Source of the DNA: Symsagittifera roscoffensis
Taxonomy: Eukaryota > Xenacoelomorpha > Acoela > Convolutidae
Reading direction: 5' to 3'
Length of the DNA: 64,000 nt
Assembly: GCF_963678635.1 (NCBI RefSeq)
Contig: NC_087065.1
Span: forward strand, 49,734,952 to 49,798,951
Shown: positions 13,961 through 24,700 of the stretch, in pieces
Position numbering within the stretch: the first letter of the stretch is position 1
How the letters are laid out: each line of letters starts with the position of its first letter
Translations under genes and position numbers: made by a program
Notes under the pieces: generated by a model
Database searches by the model: none
Told to the model about the DNA's origin: nothing
The model's input: the letters and a program-made list of their open reading frames with translations, nothing else

Positions 13961-14849
13961 TTTTTTTTTTACTAAATACAGTAGGGGGCGTCAGGCGACC
14001 ATTCGCCGCAAAGTCTACAATTGGCGCCAGTTTAAAAACCACAGTTCAACCCCCAGATCACGCAAAAGGTTCTCCCTGTATCACTATTTTCGGATACTCA
14101 TTCTATAGTTATGAGGGTCTAGAGCAAAAAAATTGCGAGAAAAGACCGTTTTTTTTTAAGAATTGAGTTTGCAAATTGATAGCTTTGTGTTTTTTTGAGT
14201 TTTTTGCGTCATTTTTTTTTATAAATAGTCAATTTGGTTCGGACTGATTAAAATGGGTTTTTGAGGTCATCATAGGAGTCATATGTGAGACGATCCTGTC
14301 GAAAGTCAACTAACCAATTGCACCCAGAAACGCATTATTGCACAGTTTTTACCTTGAAAATCTGTGCAATAGGGTGTTTCTGCGCGCCATCCCTTGGTTG
14401 TTTTTCGACAGGATCGGCTCTTATATGATTCCTATCGTGGATTCAAAAGACAATTTTTGTGACGTGGGAAGACGTTACAATATATGAGTTGTTTTTCCAG
14501 ATGTTCTATAACCGATGTTTAAGATGTTCTGAATGAGTTTTTCATAGAATTTCTGAATGCAGAGGCTAGATACGACTTGGCTACTCGACAGCTGATTGAA
14601 TGTTGATCTCGTCTGGGTGCGACTTTCATCTCAACTTTTTTTCTAATTGTGATGCTCCCCCCTCGTTATGGTTCTGATAGGGTTAGGAGCTTTAGGCTGT
14701 CTCAAACTTGTGGAGAATATGTGGAAAACGCAGTCTAGGTTCCGAGATATAAAGTTTTCTCGATTTTCTCCACTGTTTACAGATGACACGCTTCATGGGT
14801 GGGTCTTAATTCTATTTGCCTCTAATCTACTTGCCATGTTTCAAGAATG
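13961..14849. other. Interior of the TIR element, nothing coding
   Basis: No gene is seen. A local inverted similarity surrounds 14275-14420: 'gtcatatgtgagacgatcctgtcgaaa' is followed later by 'tttcgacaggatcggctcttatatgattcc', and 'cacccagaaacgc' is followed by 'gggtgtttctgcgcg'. This forms a ~140 bp foldback. Confidence 0.45.
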
Positions 14850-15274
14850 ATAGTATGGAAAAAATGCTTGTCATACATTTTCATAGTAAAGAAAAAATGC
14901 TTATCATACAATTTCATATTATGGAAAAAAATGCTTATCATGCTATTTTCATACAATTTTGGGGACAAGGAGACTGATAAAAAAAGCTTAAAATTTAACT
15001 CTAGAGTATGGAAAAAATGCTTGTTATAAAATTTTCATAGCATGAAAAAAATGTTATTTTGCTGTTTTCATAGATGCACGTTTACTCTATGAAATAGTAT
15101 TAAAGAGTATGATAAGCATTTTTTTCTTATATAAAAATTGTATGATAAGCATTTTTGTCAACCCGGGCATTAGCCTGATTTTGCTTAGGAATATCCTGTT
15201 TTGAAGGAGAGGAACGCGTCAAAAAAGCTGCTTTGTGGTCTAAAAATTTCCAAAAAATCCCAGATTTTTGCCGA

Positions 15275-15475
15275 GATTACTAGGCTTAACTGTGCTTTTG
15301 GTGAATTGTAAGCGGATTCCGTTACAAGGACGCCCTTTTTGTTCTTTTGTTCTCTCATTTTCTTTGATCGGCCCGACAAAGTTTTAGCTTGTTTAGAGAC
15401 TTGTCTCTGGAATCCAGGATCATACAGACACAAATTTGTGCGCCTATCCAGTGCACAGTTTGGCCTAATCACCGT
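15275..15475. repeat. Short MITE copy of the 'gaggccaaac' TIR family
   Basis: It shares 'gtgaattgtaagcggattccg', 'cttgtctctggaatccag' and the end 'agtgcacagtttggcctaat' with the 636 bp element at 22370-23005, but is much shorter. Long open frames on both strands here (up to 119 codons) overlap the repeat and are not taken as genes. Confidence 0.55.
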
Positions 15476-15759
15476 CAAGTCATATATCATTTTTGTTGGA
15501 GAAAGCCAAAACATCTCTGAACTGGGTGAATCGAAATCAAACAAGGTATTTTAGGGTCAAATTATAACATATTTGGGTCTAGGTTGACAAAACTTAAGTC
15601 GCGCACCGCGGCCAGGGTCTGAAATGACAACTTACGTCATTTTTGAGTTCGTTATTTTCGTCTGAATGGTGCAAAAAATAGGGTATCATTCTTTAAATTT
15701 GTAATAATGTTTTCTAAAAGTTGTTCATCAAACTTTATGTTGTCCTCTGCTGAATTTTT

Positions 15760-16142
15760 TCAGTAGTCAATAATTCTTCCAACTAGTCTTGAAAGGATTT
15801 TAAGAGCAACTAGTGTCATTATTATTGTGGCGGTTTTTGAGTGCATTTTATCAGCCCTATTCTCGTTATAGTCATCCCGGTGGGGTTCTTGCGCATTTCC
15901 ATCTTGATCTTGACCTGTTCCCTTGTTATTGGAACCCGGCTTCTTGGATGGTTTACCATTTTCATTAATACCACCAGTGCTCTGATTGGTAATGCCGCCA
16001 GTCCATGTGCGCTCTTGTGCTATTTGAGCGTCGAGGAAGGAGAGGATATCTTGCGCCCATATCATTACGTAACCACCTGGTTGTGCACCACAGTTAGGGG
16101 GATCTGGACCGAATGACGTCACTCCGCATATGTAGGTTTTTC
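15760..16142 (-). CDS. Gene 1 last exon: end of S1 domain, polar linker, hydrophobic tail
   Basis: The exon starts after a 'ttcag' acceptor and ends at a TGA (15760-15762). It begins KTYICGVTSFGP, where SFG corresponds to trypsin Ser214-Trp215-Gly216 with Phe for Trp. NCG then supplies the Cys220 equivalent and PGGY the Gly226 region. The protease fold ends near ...FLDAQIAQERTW. A ~55-residue Asn/Gly/Lys/Asp-rich linker follows, then a terminal hydrophobic run (TATIIMTLVALKIL) ending ...RIIDY. The tail could be a transmembrane segment or a GPI-attachment signal; the sequence does not settle which. Confidence 0.88.
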
Positions 16143-19100
16143 CTGAATGACGCAACAGTACACATGAACATACTGTCTAGTTTTGTAGGTCAGAAAAAAA
16201 AAACTGTAGACCAGGTATTTTAATACATTCAAGTTATGAGGAGCACCGAATCATGCGTGTGTGTCTCTGGAATCCGCAGACATGCTTTTTAAATTTTCAG
16301 ATTTCTAAGCAGATACCATATACGAATGTTGCGGATTTCACGAATAAAAATTTTGTGACGTAACTTTTAAAATGTGTCCAAGAACCCATAATCAGCGGAA
16401 AGATCGAATAAATAAACAAAAATGATATGATTTAGATCAAATAATGTGCCGCATGGTTTAATAAGCATGCTTTAATTTTTTCTGGTTTTTTAAAAACAAA
16501 ATTTGATCAAACTCCCGCATGCGCTCCGCGTAAATATAGAACTTTTATCCAGCTACTTTATAATTAAATTTTACCCAAGTTTCAAATATTTTTTGTTTTA
16601 AGGCCCCATTACATTGCAAAAATATATGATTTGATATTTCTAAAAAATGTGAATATATTGAAAAAGCAAGACTAATTTTTTCAAGAATATGCAAAAAACT
16701 TTTTGTATGATTTGATTTACAGGGTTGAATGAAATGCATAAACTTTTTAATTTTTAAAAATTATGTTCTATAAATTTTGGGCAAATTATTTTGGCTGAAC
16801 TAGTAAAACTTGCGGCTCTTTTTCCTTTCGCCCCACCTGCAAATTTTTACATGTAAATTTGTTGACCACATTGTCCAATTAATATGAAAATTTACATACA
16901 GACTAATTAGGCCACGACAAACATATTTGGTCTTCTTACTCAACCTCGTAAAACCACTCGTTACTCTAGTATATTGAAGCTCGTGTGAGGTGGGGGGGGG
17001 GGGGGGGGAGTGGGAGGAAAAAGAGCCAAACTTGCAATGGTTTGACAGTTTAGAACTTACCTCCATTGCCCAAACATTCCATAGCTCCACCTGAGTCGCC
17101 GGAGCAGGCGTCTTTTTTCACCTTTCTGCCAGAGCCGTCGCCCATTTTCGTCATACCTCCCGCAAAGAAAGTGTGTTCCAATTTACCCAGGGTTATTTCA
17201 GAACCTGGTTCATCAACTAAAGCTGCGTTTATTTTTTGCCAAAATAATTGGTTCGCAACTTTTACCTTTACGCTCTGAAAACAAACCGATACCTAGACGT
17301 TAAAACTAAGGGTCACAGCTCGCTAGGCAATTAAAGAAATTACGTTTAAAGTGCTGCTTGTGTTAATTGTTTTTTTTTACTTAGATTATATTATTACTGT
17401 CTGAATTGCTTTTCTGGCTAAAAATATTTTGATAAATTCTGATTAAAAACTTTGGCAAAGCAAAATTGATGTTCAATTCTCAAACTTTGAAACCAGATTT
17501 TGAAACTAAATGTTCTTTCCAATAACGGAACTTTCTAAGAAAAACTGAACGATTTAGTAGAACTTAACATTACAGATGTACTTTGGAGATCAAAGAATTT
17601 TCATTTTGCCAAATCGGTCAATTTTTCTTTTTTTTTAAATATGAAAAGAGAAAAATTATTAAAGAGAAAAATTATTAGACTGGAAAAATAAACATTGGAA
17701 AAATTTTGGGGAATCAAAACAATTTGAATCACACAACATTTTAAAATTTCTTTTCAGTTTGAAATCGTGACTAAAACAAAACATTGACTTCTCAAACTTT
17801 GTACACGAGCTTGAAAATTAACTCAAAATAACGAAAAATAGCTCAAAAATAACACAAACTTGTAAAACGTGAAGAAATTTGCACTGCGTAATGTCATTTT
17901 TTAATTGATTTTTTTTTAAATTTTAGCAGAGGTGATATACAAACCAGTCGAATGATAAACCAGCTACCATATAAACCAGTCGATTAAATATAATTGTAGT
18001 AAAACCTTTTGAATCAGTTAAGCCACTTTCATTCAACAAAAATGATTTTTTCCACTTTTACTTTCTAAGCGCAATTTCAGCTGGCTTATACTTCAATTGT
18101 TTAATTCACTCTTGAAAGCAAAAAATTTGAAAAAAAAAACGGAGTACTAGATTCAAAAACATCCGAAAAATTGCAGATTGAACATCAGTTGTTGAGTTGA
18201 ACAAAATCAATAAGTAATTCAGACTTTTTACAAAACAATAGAGTAAGAAAAACTTTGTTGTCTAATGGATAATAAATATCGCACCGGATTTTTTTAAAAC
18301 TGATGTTTTTTTTTTAAAATTTCGGTAAAAATTTACCAAAAACAAAAAAATAACAAAATAATCAAAAACATTTGGAAAAGACTCAAAAAACTAATTTTGA
18401 TTTTCTAGTTCATTTTGAGAAAACTTCAATTTGGGAATTGCAAACAAAAAAGGTTTTTAGCGTTTTGAATTCACTTTCTAAATTAAAAATCAATCACACC
18501 ACTTAAGCTTTCAAAATTGAAGAGTGCATTTGTTTACCTTCTTGAATTTGAACTCAAAAAGTGCATATATACCGTAGGGCATTCATACGTGCAATAATAG
18601 TATGAAAGCACTTCCTTTGTTCTAAGAGCATTTTAAAAGTTTTCCTGAGAAAAAAAAACAAGAAAAATCATAACGACTTATATAAGATTCTGAACTCCGT
18701 TCATTGAATCTTAATAAGCCAGCAAAAAAGAAAATAGACTTATAAAATATAGTTTGTTCAAACTGATTTTACTGCTTTACAGTTTATAATATACATATAA
18801 AATTATATGCGTGCTTCGCTTTCCATAATTACCTTTTTTGCGCTTCAAAATGACCAATACTAAAACAAGGTTGGTTCAATAATATTCCACTATAATTGAT
18901 TTTCAGTTTTGAAAATTCCCTTCGAGAAGCTGATATAGGCTTCAAAATATTTGCATGATAACCAAAAAAACTAAAATGAACACATTTTTGTTTTGTGGTT
19001 GTCATAGTAGCCTAGCATTCTTAGGTATTTATTCTTCTTAATAGAAAAAAGTTCGAAATATATCGAAACCGAAAATTTGAAACAGGCGGAATTGAAAAAG

Positions 19101-21043
19101 TACCAAAACCTTACGATACCCAACAATTTAATGTATTAAGTTTGATGAGAACTGCAACTTTTGATAAGCTTAGTTTTTTAACATTAAATTCAGAGATGGA
19201 TTGGGCAGATATCGTTTTTTTAGAATATCTAGCAATGAGTAATATCAATAAAATAACTTAGTAGTTAGCGGTAAAACCAAAACAATCTAGCCAATACAAT
19301 CGTGTCAATGAATTCACGGGAAACAGAAAAGGTTGATTTAAGGGAACGTTTTTAAACTTTTCACTTTCAAAAAACAATTAAATTTTGTTAAAACGGCGAG
19401 TTTTGTTTTAAATTTTGTTAAAACAATCCGTTTCGCATCTGACTGGATTTAGACCCATAGACTCGGCGAAGGGTTCTTTTGAATGGGACCTCTACTGAAG
19501 TAATGGACTTGTTTCAATCTAATCAATCTATTGAATGATTGATAATTGATAATAAATTGAATAAGTAATTAATACCAATACGCAAAAGCGTAACTACATG
19601 TCGCATGGACGTTCATGTAATTACGTCCATGAAATTTTGGACGTAACTATGAAATTTTGTCTGTTTCTTTGACTTACCTAGTTAAACAATTAAAGATTAG
19701 CAAGGATTCAATTGTTTGAAAAATTAAACAAATCCAAGTCTTCAATATCAATGCATAATTTAGTTGTTCTTAAGCCATTGAGCCAATTCATTCACGTTTA
19801 TAAAGGTTTTCAAGCTTCATGATATCAACAATTTTTCAAATTAAAGTTATTACCGTTTGAAGCGTAAATATGTAAATTTTTTGGGTCCACTGCCAGCTTT
19901 AGTTTTAGTTTTCACCAAATATTTTACAGGTTCAAAATGAAGATGCTAACATTAGCCTTCTGATGTTTAAAAATATGTGAACACTCGGAATCCAAGAAGT
20001 TGAAGTTTGCCAACTTTTTACAGTTTTTTCCTGTAAAAAAAACCAAAAATTTATAACAACAAAAAAAAAAGCCATCGTTATTTATGTTCACAGTTCTCAA
20101 GGTTTCAAACCCCTGGCCGCCCAAAAGGTCCCTTTTTGGTAATTTTCAAGACAATTTTGTGAGTGACCAAAAATCGATGTTTTTAAAAGGGCCTGGGTCG
20201 CCAATAATTTTTGAGGGGAGAAATAAGCGTCGAAAAATAAGCGTTATATAATGTCGTATTGTTTTTTGGATCTGGTTGTACCTTTACCTAGGATGACTTT
20301 GGGGAAAAAATTAGTCAGTAGTCGGCAGATGTTGTAGAATAGTACCAAAGGGGGACACTTTGGGTGGCGAGGGGGTCAAATCCCTGATGAGGAAGGGGGC
20401 GTGGTCCCCTCTTGGTAAGGGGCTGGTTTTGGAACAGGAAGCTGAACAGGATCCTTTTTCTCATTACAAGGGAAACTGTAGCGAGTGACTGGAGCCAGTT
20501 TTTCCTGGTTCATCACTCGAAGGTTTTGTGGCATCTCATGTGAAATTTCCGTTTATTGATGAATTAAAATACTAACCTGTAACTGATTGGCTACATCTTC
20601 TTCTTTTATGCATGCTGGGGGATCTTTACATTCAATTCCCCAGCCGACAACTGTCACCCATTCTCCTGTAGTTGGATAAGCACTGTTATTTTTAGGCAAA
20701 GCTATTGCATTTATAGTGCCAGTGTATTGAATTGGTTTTTTGAATTTTATCAATGCTAAATCCACATCGCTATCATTGGGGAAGATGACATTATAAAGGG
20801 ATTTGTCAAGTATTGCAGGTTCTGAATGGCGTGTATTCTCTCCCATCATCACATGGAGGTCTGTTGTCTTAAGATCCCTACCAGCTAGACAATGGCGCGC
20901 TGTGAGAACTGAAAAAAAAACCTGATTTTTTGGTTCAGGATCAACTTGATTCAGGTCAGAAAAAACTGCTGGTAAAGAGTAAAGCCAGACTGCTCGTATC
21001 AGGTCAAAGCCCTGAATATTTTGATTGTCCCTTACCTGGTATG
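15760..21043 (-). CDS. Gene 1: trypsin-like S1 protease, 3' part (minus strand, 5' end missing)
   Basis: Visible exons in coding order are 20577-20908, 17061-17274 and 15760-16142, plus an 8-base stub of the preceding exon at 21036-21043 beside the N gap. Joined, the three full exons keep one open frame of 308 residues after two leading bases. The frame holds the catalytic His (TARHC), the catalytic Asp (DLALIK), the GDSGG serine and a hydrophobic C-terminus. All splice sites are GT-AG. Exon lengths 332 and 214 equal those of gene 3, and residues around the C-terminal protease strand are nearly the same as in gene 3. The lectin-like exons and activation-site exon found in genes 2 and 3 are not visible. 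The activation exon should lie in the gap; no trace of lectin exons was found on this strand upstream. The product is probably a secreted, surface-held serine protease. The 5' part may be lost, hidden in the gap or misassembled. Confidence 0.85.
16143..17060 (-). other. Gene 1 last intron
   Basis: This 918 bp intron has a GTAAGT donor and a CAG acceptor. It is AT-rich with no coding signal. A run of 17 G at 16992-17008 (C-tract on the coding strand) lies close to the donor and could be an assembly or polymorphism hotspot. Confidence 0.7.
17061..17274 (-). CDS. Gene 1 exon with catalytic serine
   Basis: This 214 bp exon begins in phase 0 with SVKVKVANQ and ends one base into a codon (...GNG/G). 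It carries HTFFAGGM and the active-site segment DACSGDSGG. The Asp six residues before the catalytic Ser predicts cleavage after Lys/Arg. FFAGG replaces the usual Cys-Ala-Gly, so the common 168-182 disulfide of trypsins is absent. The length equals the matching exon of gene 3 and is 21 bp longer than that of gene 2. Confidence 0.9.
17275..20155 (-). other. Gene 1 large intron, no recognisable feature
   Basis: This is most of a 3.3 kb intron. It is AT-rich throughout with many homopolymers; no exon-like sequence was recognised on either strand. A small hairpin 'catggacgttcatgtaattacgtccatg' lies near 19605-19632. Confidence 0.6.
20160..20470 (+). repeat. Degenerate copy of the 'gggtcaaatccct' MITE family
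   Basis: The block 'agtaccaaagggggacactttgggtggcgagggggtcaaatccctga' with the G/C-rich sequence around it matches the 3' half of the elements at 27420-27846 and 29225-29599. The left part ('gggtcgccaataatttttgaggggag') matches the reverse copy at 51.7 kb. The boundaries are approximate. Confidence 0.6.
20577..20908 (-). CDS. Gene 1 exon with catalytic His and Asp
   Basis: This 332 bp exon begins with the last two bases of a codon and reads (V)LTARHCLAG, the His57 motif with Arg in place of the usual second Ala. It continues through DVDLALIKF (Asp102 equivalent) and VTVVGWGIECKDPPAC to NQLQ. The donor CAG|GTTAGT is canonical, as is the acceptor after a poly-T tract. The length equals that of the gene 3 counterpart. 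Confidence 0.92.
21036..21043 (-). CDS. Gene 1 exon stub at gap edge (putative)
   Basis: On the minus strand the gap is followed directly by CATACCAG|GTAAGG, a strong donor. One leftover base gives exactly the phase needed to join the next exon (G + TT = Val, before LTARHC). In genes 2 and 3 the preceding exon also ends one base into this codon. I infer that the activation-site exon of gene 1 lies inside the gap. Confidence 0.55.
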
Positions 21044-21243
21044 NNNNNNNNNNNNNNNNNNNNNNNNNNNNNNNNNNNNNNNNNNNNNNNNNNNNNNNNN
21101 NNNNNNNNNNNNNNNNNNNNNNNNNNNNNNNNNNNNNNNNNNNNNNNNNNNNNNNNNNNNNNNNNNNNNNNNNNNNNNNNNNNNNNNNNNNNNNNNNNNN
21201 NNNNNNNNNNNNNNNNNNNNNNNNNNNNNNNNNNNNNNNNNNN
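21044..21243. other. Assembly gap of exactly 200 N
   Basis: Two hundred consecutive N, a round number typical of a placeholder for a gap of unknown true size. Open frames that run through it are artefacts. Confidence 0.95.
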
Positions 21244-21564
21244 TCGAAAGAATTTTTTTCTAAATGTAGAAAAAATCGCAATTTTAAAATCAAAGCCAGC
21301 AAAAGTCAAAACAACTGATTTCTAATGGTTTTTTCCAAAAATGATGATGTTTTCTGACTTCTTCTACCGCAATGCATGCATGCTATCAATTGATTCGCTA
21401 AAAATTTGAAAAAATTATGGTTCCATTATATTTCCTTTCTTTCCTTGTGTGGTTCCATCAATTTTGAAATTTAACATAGTTAACAATTCAAAAGTTTTTC
21501 ATTCAAAGTTCACAAAAAACTGACATGAAAAGACATGTTAAAATTTTTTTGGTACAAAAACTGA

Positions 21565-21728
21565 CAAACATCTGGTTTGCTTGTCTTTGGGACCCTGTGT
21601 CAAATTACCACCACTACAAGTCAAACAAGCTACCTGGGCTCTCTTTTCAGCGGAGATGGTTCTGGTTATAACACAATCGACAATGCTGTGACTATCTGCA
21701 GTCGATGCAATTCCCATCTACAAAAAAG
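21565..21728 (+). CDS. Gene 2 exon 1: N-terminus and start of lectin-like domain (start uncertain)
   Basis: The frame ending ...NAVTICSRCNSHLQK and leaving 'AG' before GTTAAA aligns with gene 3 exon 1 (...NSVVICQRCQSHLQA, same phase). The frame is closed upstream by a TGA at 21562 and has no ATG. An ATG at 21525 opens a different frame whose residues VQKLTNI resemble VQKVYNI in the gene 3 signal peptide. A one-base discrepancy near 21570-21580 would join the two. Either the base is a sequencing error, the gene has a broken start, or an upstream exon supplies the start. Confidence 0.65.
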
Positions 21729-24700
21729 GTTAAAATTCAATTCAGTTGTGAATAGCACGATCAAAAATGTCTATTGAAAATCCTGGTTTCAGCCGAGCAC
21801 TCAGAAACTTTAAAACCAATTTCGATCCAGCTCGTGTCAATTCTATGTCAATAAGGGTCAATCATTGAAAAATTGGATCGAATAGTGAGCAAACGTTGCA
21901 ACTAGGTGCAAAAACAACTCACATGAAACCATTCGGGTTCAAGTTTTTTCCACAATTTTGGAAAACGTAAATAGATTAACGTCATTATAATTTCTTGTTA
22001 GTCGTAGTTTGGGGAGCAAAAACAAACTTTGAAAAAATCGACAAAAAAGAAGGGTTGTTTGTGTTTTAGAAGTATCAAAATCAAAGAAACATGACTTGAT
22101 GAGTTTGATCACTCTTGAAAACTTAATATTACACATAAAGTTCCGAATGATCTCGAAAACCACTTGGTGTGCCAGAGAAATCAAAATCTTAGTGTCACTC
22201 GCCTACTTAAAAGTTCGGCTAAATGCGCGCTGATCAGAATCGCAAATTTGAGTAAACAAAGCGGGATTTTTCAAACTACATCTTTAATAATGGGCATGCT
22301 AATCGACTCACATGCTAATTGGCCGGTCCCCGCCAATTCAATGCCATTTCACTGTGGCAAAGCCAGAACTACATAGCGAGGCCAAACTGTGCATTTTGTG
22401 AATTAAAAGCGGATTCCGCAACAGAAAAAAAAATCAGATATGTCCCGCAATTCGCAAAATTGCTCTTTTTCTTTGATCTTCTCTGCTGTTTTGAATTCCA
22501 CGTACAATTAGCTAAAACACTGTATTTCTCAAAATCGTTCCAAAAACAGGCAATTTTGCTGAATCCGCAGCAAAATCCGGATCAAGTTTGTAGAGTCCAC
22601 GAACAAATAATAGTGTAGGTGTTAAGTAAAATTAAGCTGTCGCGGAATCCGCAAATTGTAAGCGGAATCCGCAAATTTTAAGTGGAATCCGCAAATTGTA
22701 AGCGGGTTCGCATGTTGTAAGCGGAATCCGAAAATTGAAGGCGGAATCTGCATAAATTTGCGGAATCCATTTACATTTGCCGAGTCGGCTTACGTTTACG
22801 GAATGCGGAACAACTACCTATATTTGCTCGTTGCGGAATCCGCAACAAAATCGATGTGCCGAAAAAAATTTACGTTTCAGATATATTTGTCTCTGGAAAT
22901 CCACTGAAACCCACTGAAACTTTGCAAGTGTAATCCACTTAAAGTTTGGAACATATTCTAAGACTTGTTTCTGGAATCCAGTGCACTGTTTGGCCTCGTA
23001 ATGTATTTGTTAAATTTAAAACATGGTCCAATAATTTTAGTCGAAACAGAAAAAGAGCATGCCTTATTCAAAACAGCATACCTTTTTAAAGTCTTTTAAA
23101 ATAAATCATAATAATCAAGTCAACTCTTCTCCTCAAAATAAAAGTAGCGAAACTTTAGAAAAGGAAAATTTCTTAAATCTAACTCAGGAAATTTTCTTTT
23201 AACTTCAAATTGAGATTCATAAAATAAATGTATTCCTAGTTTTTCTTAGAAGTTAACACTGAATGTTCTAACCAAAGTGTTATGATTTAAGAAATCAGAA
23301 GGAGGTTTTTTTTCAAAAAGAAAAAACTGCAATTTTAATTTGACGAAATAACGTTTTTTACAGTTGAGGTAAATCAAAAGTGCATACCTTAAATGATTTT
23401 GACCTGACATGACAAGAATGTGACTCAATCAATTAATTTCACGAATAAGCTTTTGTAGCCAGCTTTTTTTGCATACATCTTCTTTTAGACTGCGTGTTTT
23501 TGGCAACTAGGGTTTTAGTACAGTATATCACAACAGCTTTGCTCTCATTCTTTTGTTTGATACGCCCCTTTTAAAGTGTAGGAAGAAAATTAAGCCGTGG
23601 GGTGGTTTTCTTCATCCGTTTCTTGGTTTCTCTTTAAAAAACTTGTTAATCTTCAAGTGTGTTACTGATACTTTTTTCACTGCTTCTCAAAAAGTGGAAA
23701 CTAACTATGGCGTACACTTTTTTCATCCCTAATTTTACCATTTCAAAGAAAACTTCTGGTCGGTCGGGGTATCAAAAAATATCTCCGCGTTGAGAAAAAC
23801 AAATCTAAATAGTTTTGGCTTTAATTAGCGGTTATTTTGGCAATTAAGCACCTAATTGATTTTTCTTTTTCTCAAAAAAAATTTACACAAACTTGAGACA
23901 AGAAAAAATGGAAACATTTTTTTTTGTTAAATTTGGAAATATTTTTTTTTTGATAATTATGCTTTTCTTAAACTAGTGCAGTCGGATCATTTGGTTCAAC
24001 TTGCACTCTGTTCAAGTATTTTTGAACGTTTGAGCAGAAAAATGTTTGCGGTTTATTAACGAATTTTCAGATACTGAAGTTGTAAATGCCAGATAAACTA
24101 GTTTAGTTTTAGTTTAAAATCGATTGTATTTACAAAACTCCCATTAATAAACTCGAATAAAGGTCCATCTTTCTGAAATGGAAGTGAACTTTACATTTGT
24201 ATTTTTCAAATTTGGGTAAGTTTCTCATTCGTGCTTTTTAACAAAATTTTTGCCGCATTTCTAAGTCGATTGTTTTTTTTGTTTTTAAGCAGGCCGTGGA
24301 AAATATTTGCTCACGTGATACTCAGTAGTATAAAATGGCTGGTTGGGTTTTTTTGCGCTTTTTGGTCCTTCAAGCATGAGAATAGCCCCTGTTTATTGGT
24401 TCAAATTTTTGCGCGAAGATTCGTTTATGACAAATAATATTCTTGTTCTCAAGCTCAAAGTGCAATGGCTTTCAAAACTTTTTTTTGGCAAAACAATAGC
24501 AGTAAATATAGTGGGGTCAAGGACAAGGTCGACAAAATTTCAAGCCGAAGGTACTTCAGGCCGAATTGTAAGTAACACAAGCACCCTAAAACGTTCATGG
24601 TTCATTTGTAAAATATTAACTTTTGAAAGTTTAGGTATGTTCAGTCCATAATAAGCGACATTCATGACGATGCACCACTTAGGAATGGCATCAAAAAATT

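Larger units (their letters stand above)
11739..15170. mobile_element. 3.4 kb TIR/foldback element with CCCGGGTTGA ends
   Basis: The left end reads 'cccgggttgagg' and the right end 'gtcaacccggg', an inverted match. Just inside each end are several hundred bases (about 11757-12150 and 14850-15160) full of the motif 'atgcttatcatacaattttcat' in both orientations. The termini are therefore long, internally repetitive inverted repeats. The interior contains fragments of other repeat families (12290-12610, 12960-13380 and 13735-13960) and no transposase ORF. It could be one non-autonomous element or a composite of two smaller copies that share termini. Confidence 0.55.

Noticed and set aside
15185-15544. 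119-codon open frame on the minus strand
   Set aside because: It lies across a MITE copy, has an equally open frame on the other strand, no recognisable domain and no relation to the gene 1 splice pattern.
16992-17008. G17 tract as a quadruplex or regulatory site
   Set aside because: A single homopolymer in an intron is more likely slippage; there is no further supporting context.
20553-21325. Long open frames through the N run on both strands
   Set aside because: They are open only because N cannot make a stop; the real exon is 20577-20908.
21790-21870. Possible short exon 60 bp after gene 2 exon 1
   Set aside because: The acceptor is fine and the frame open, but no donor gives the needed phase and the peptide does not look like the expected helix.
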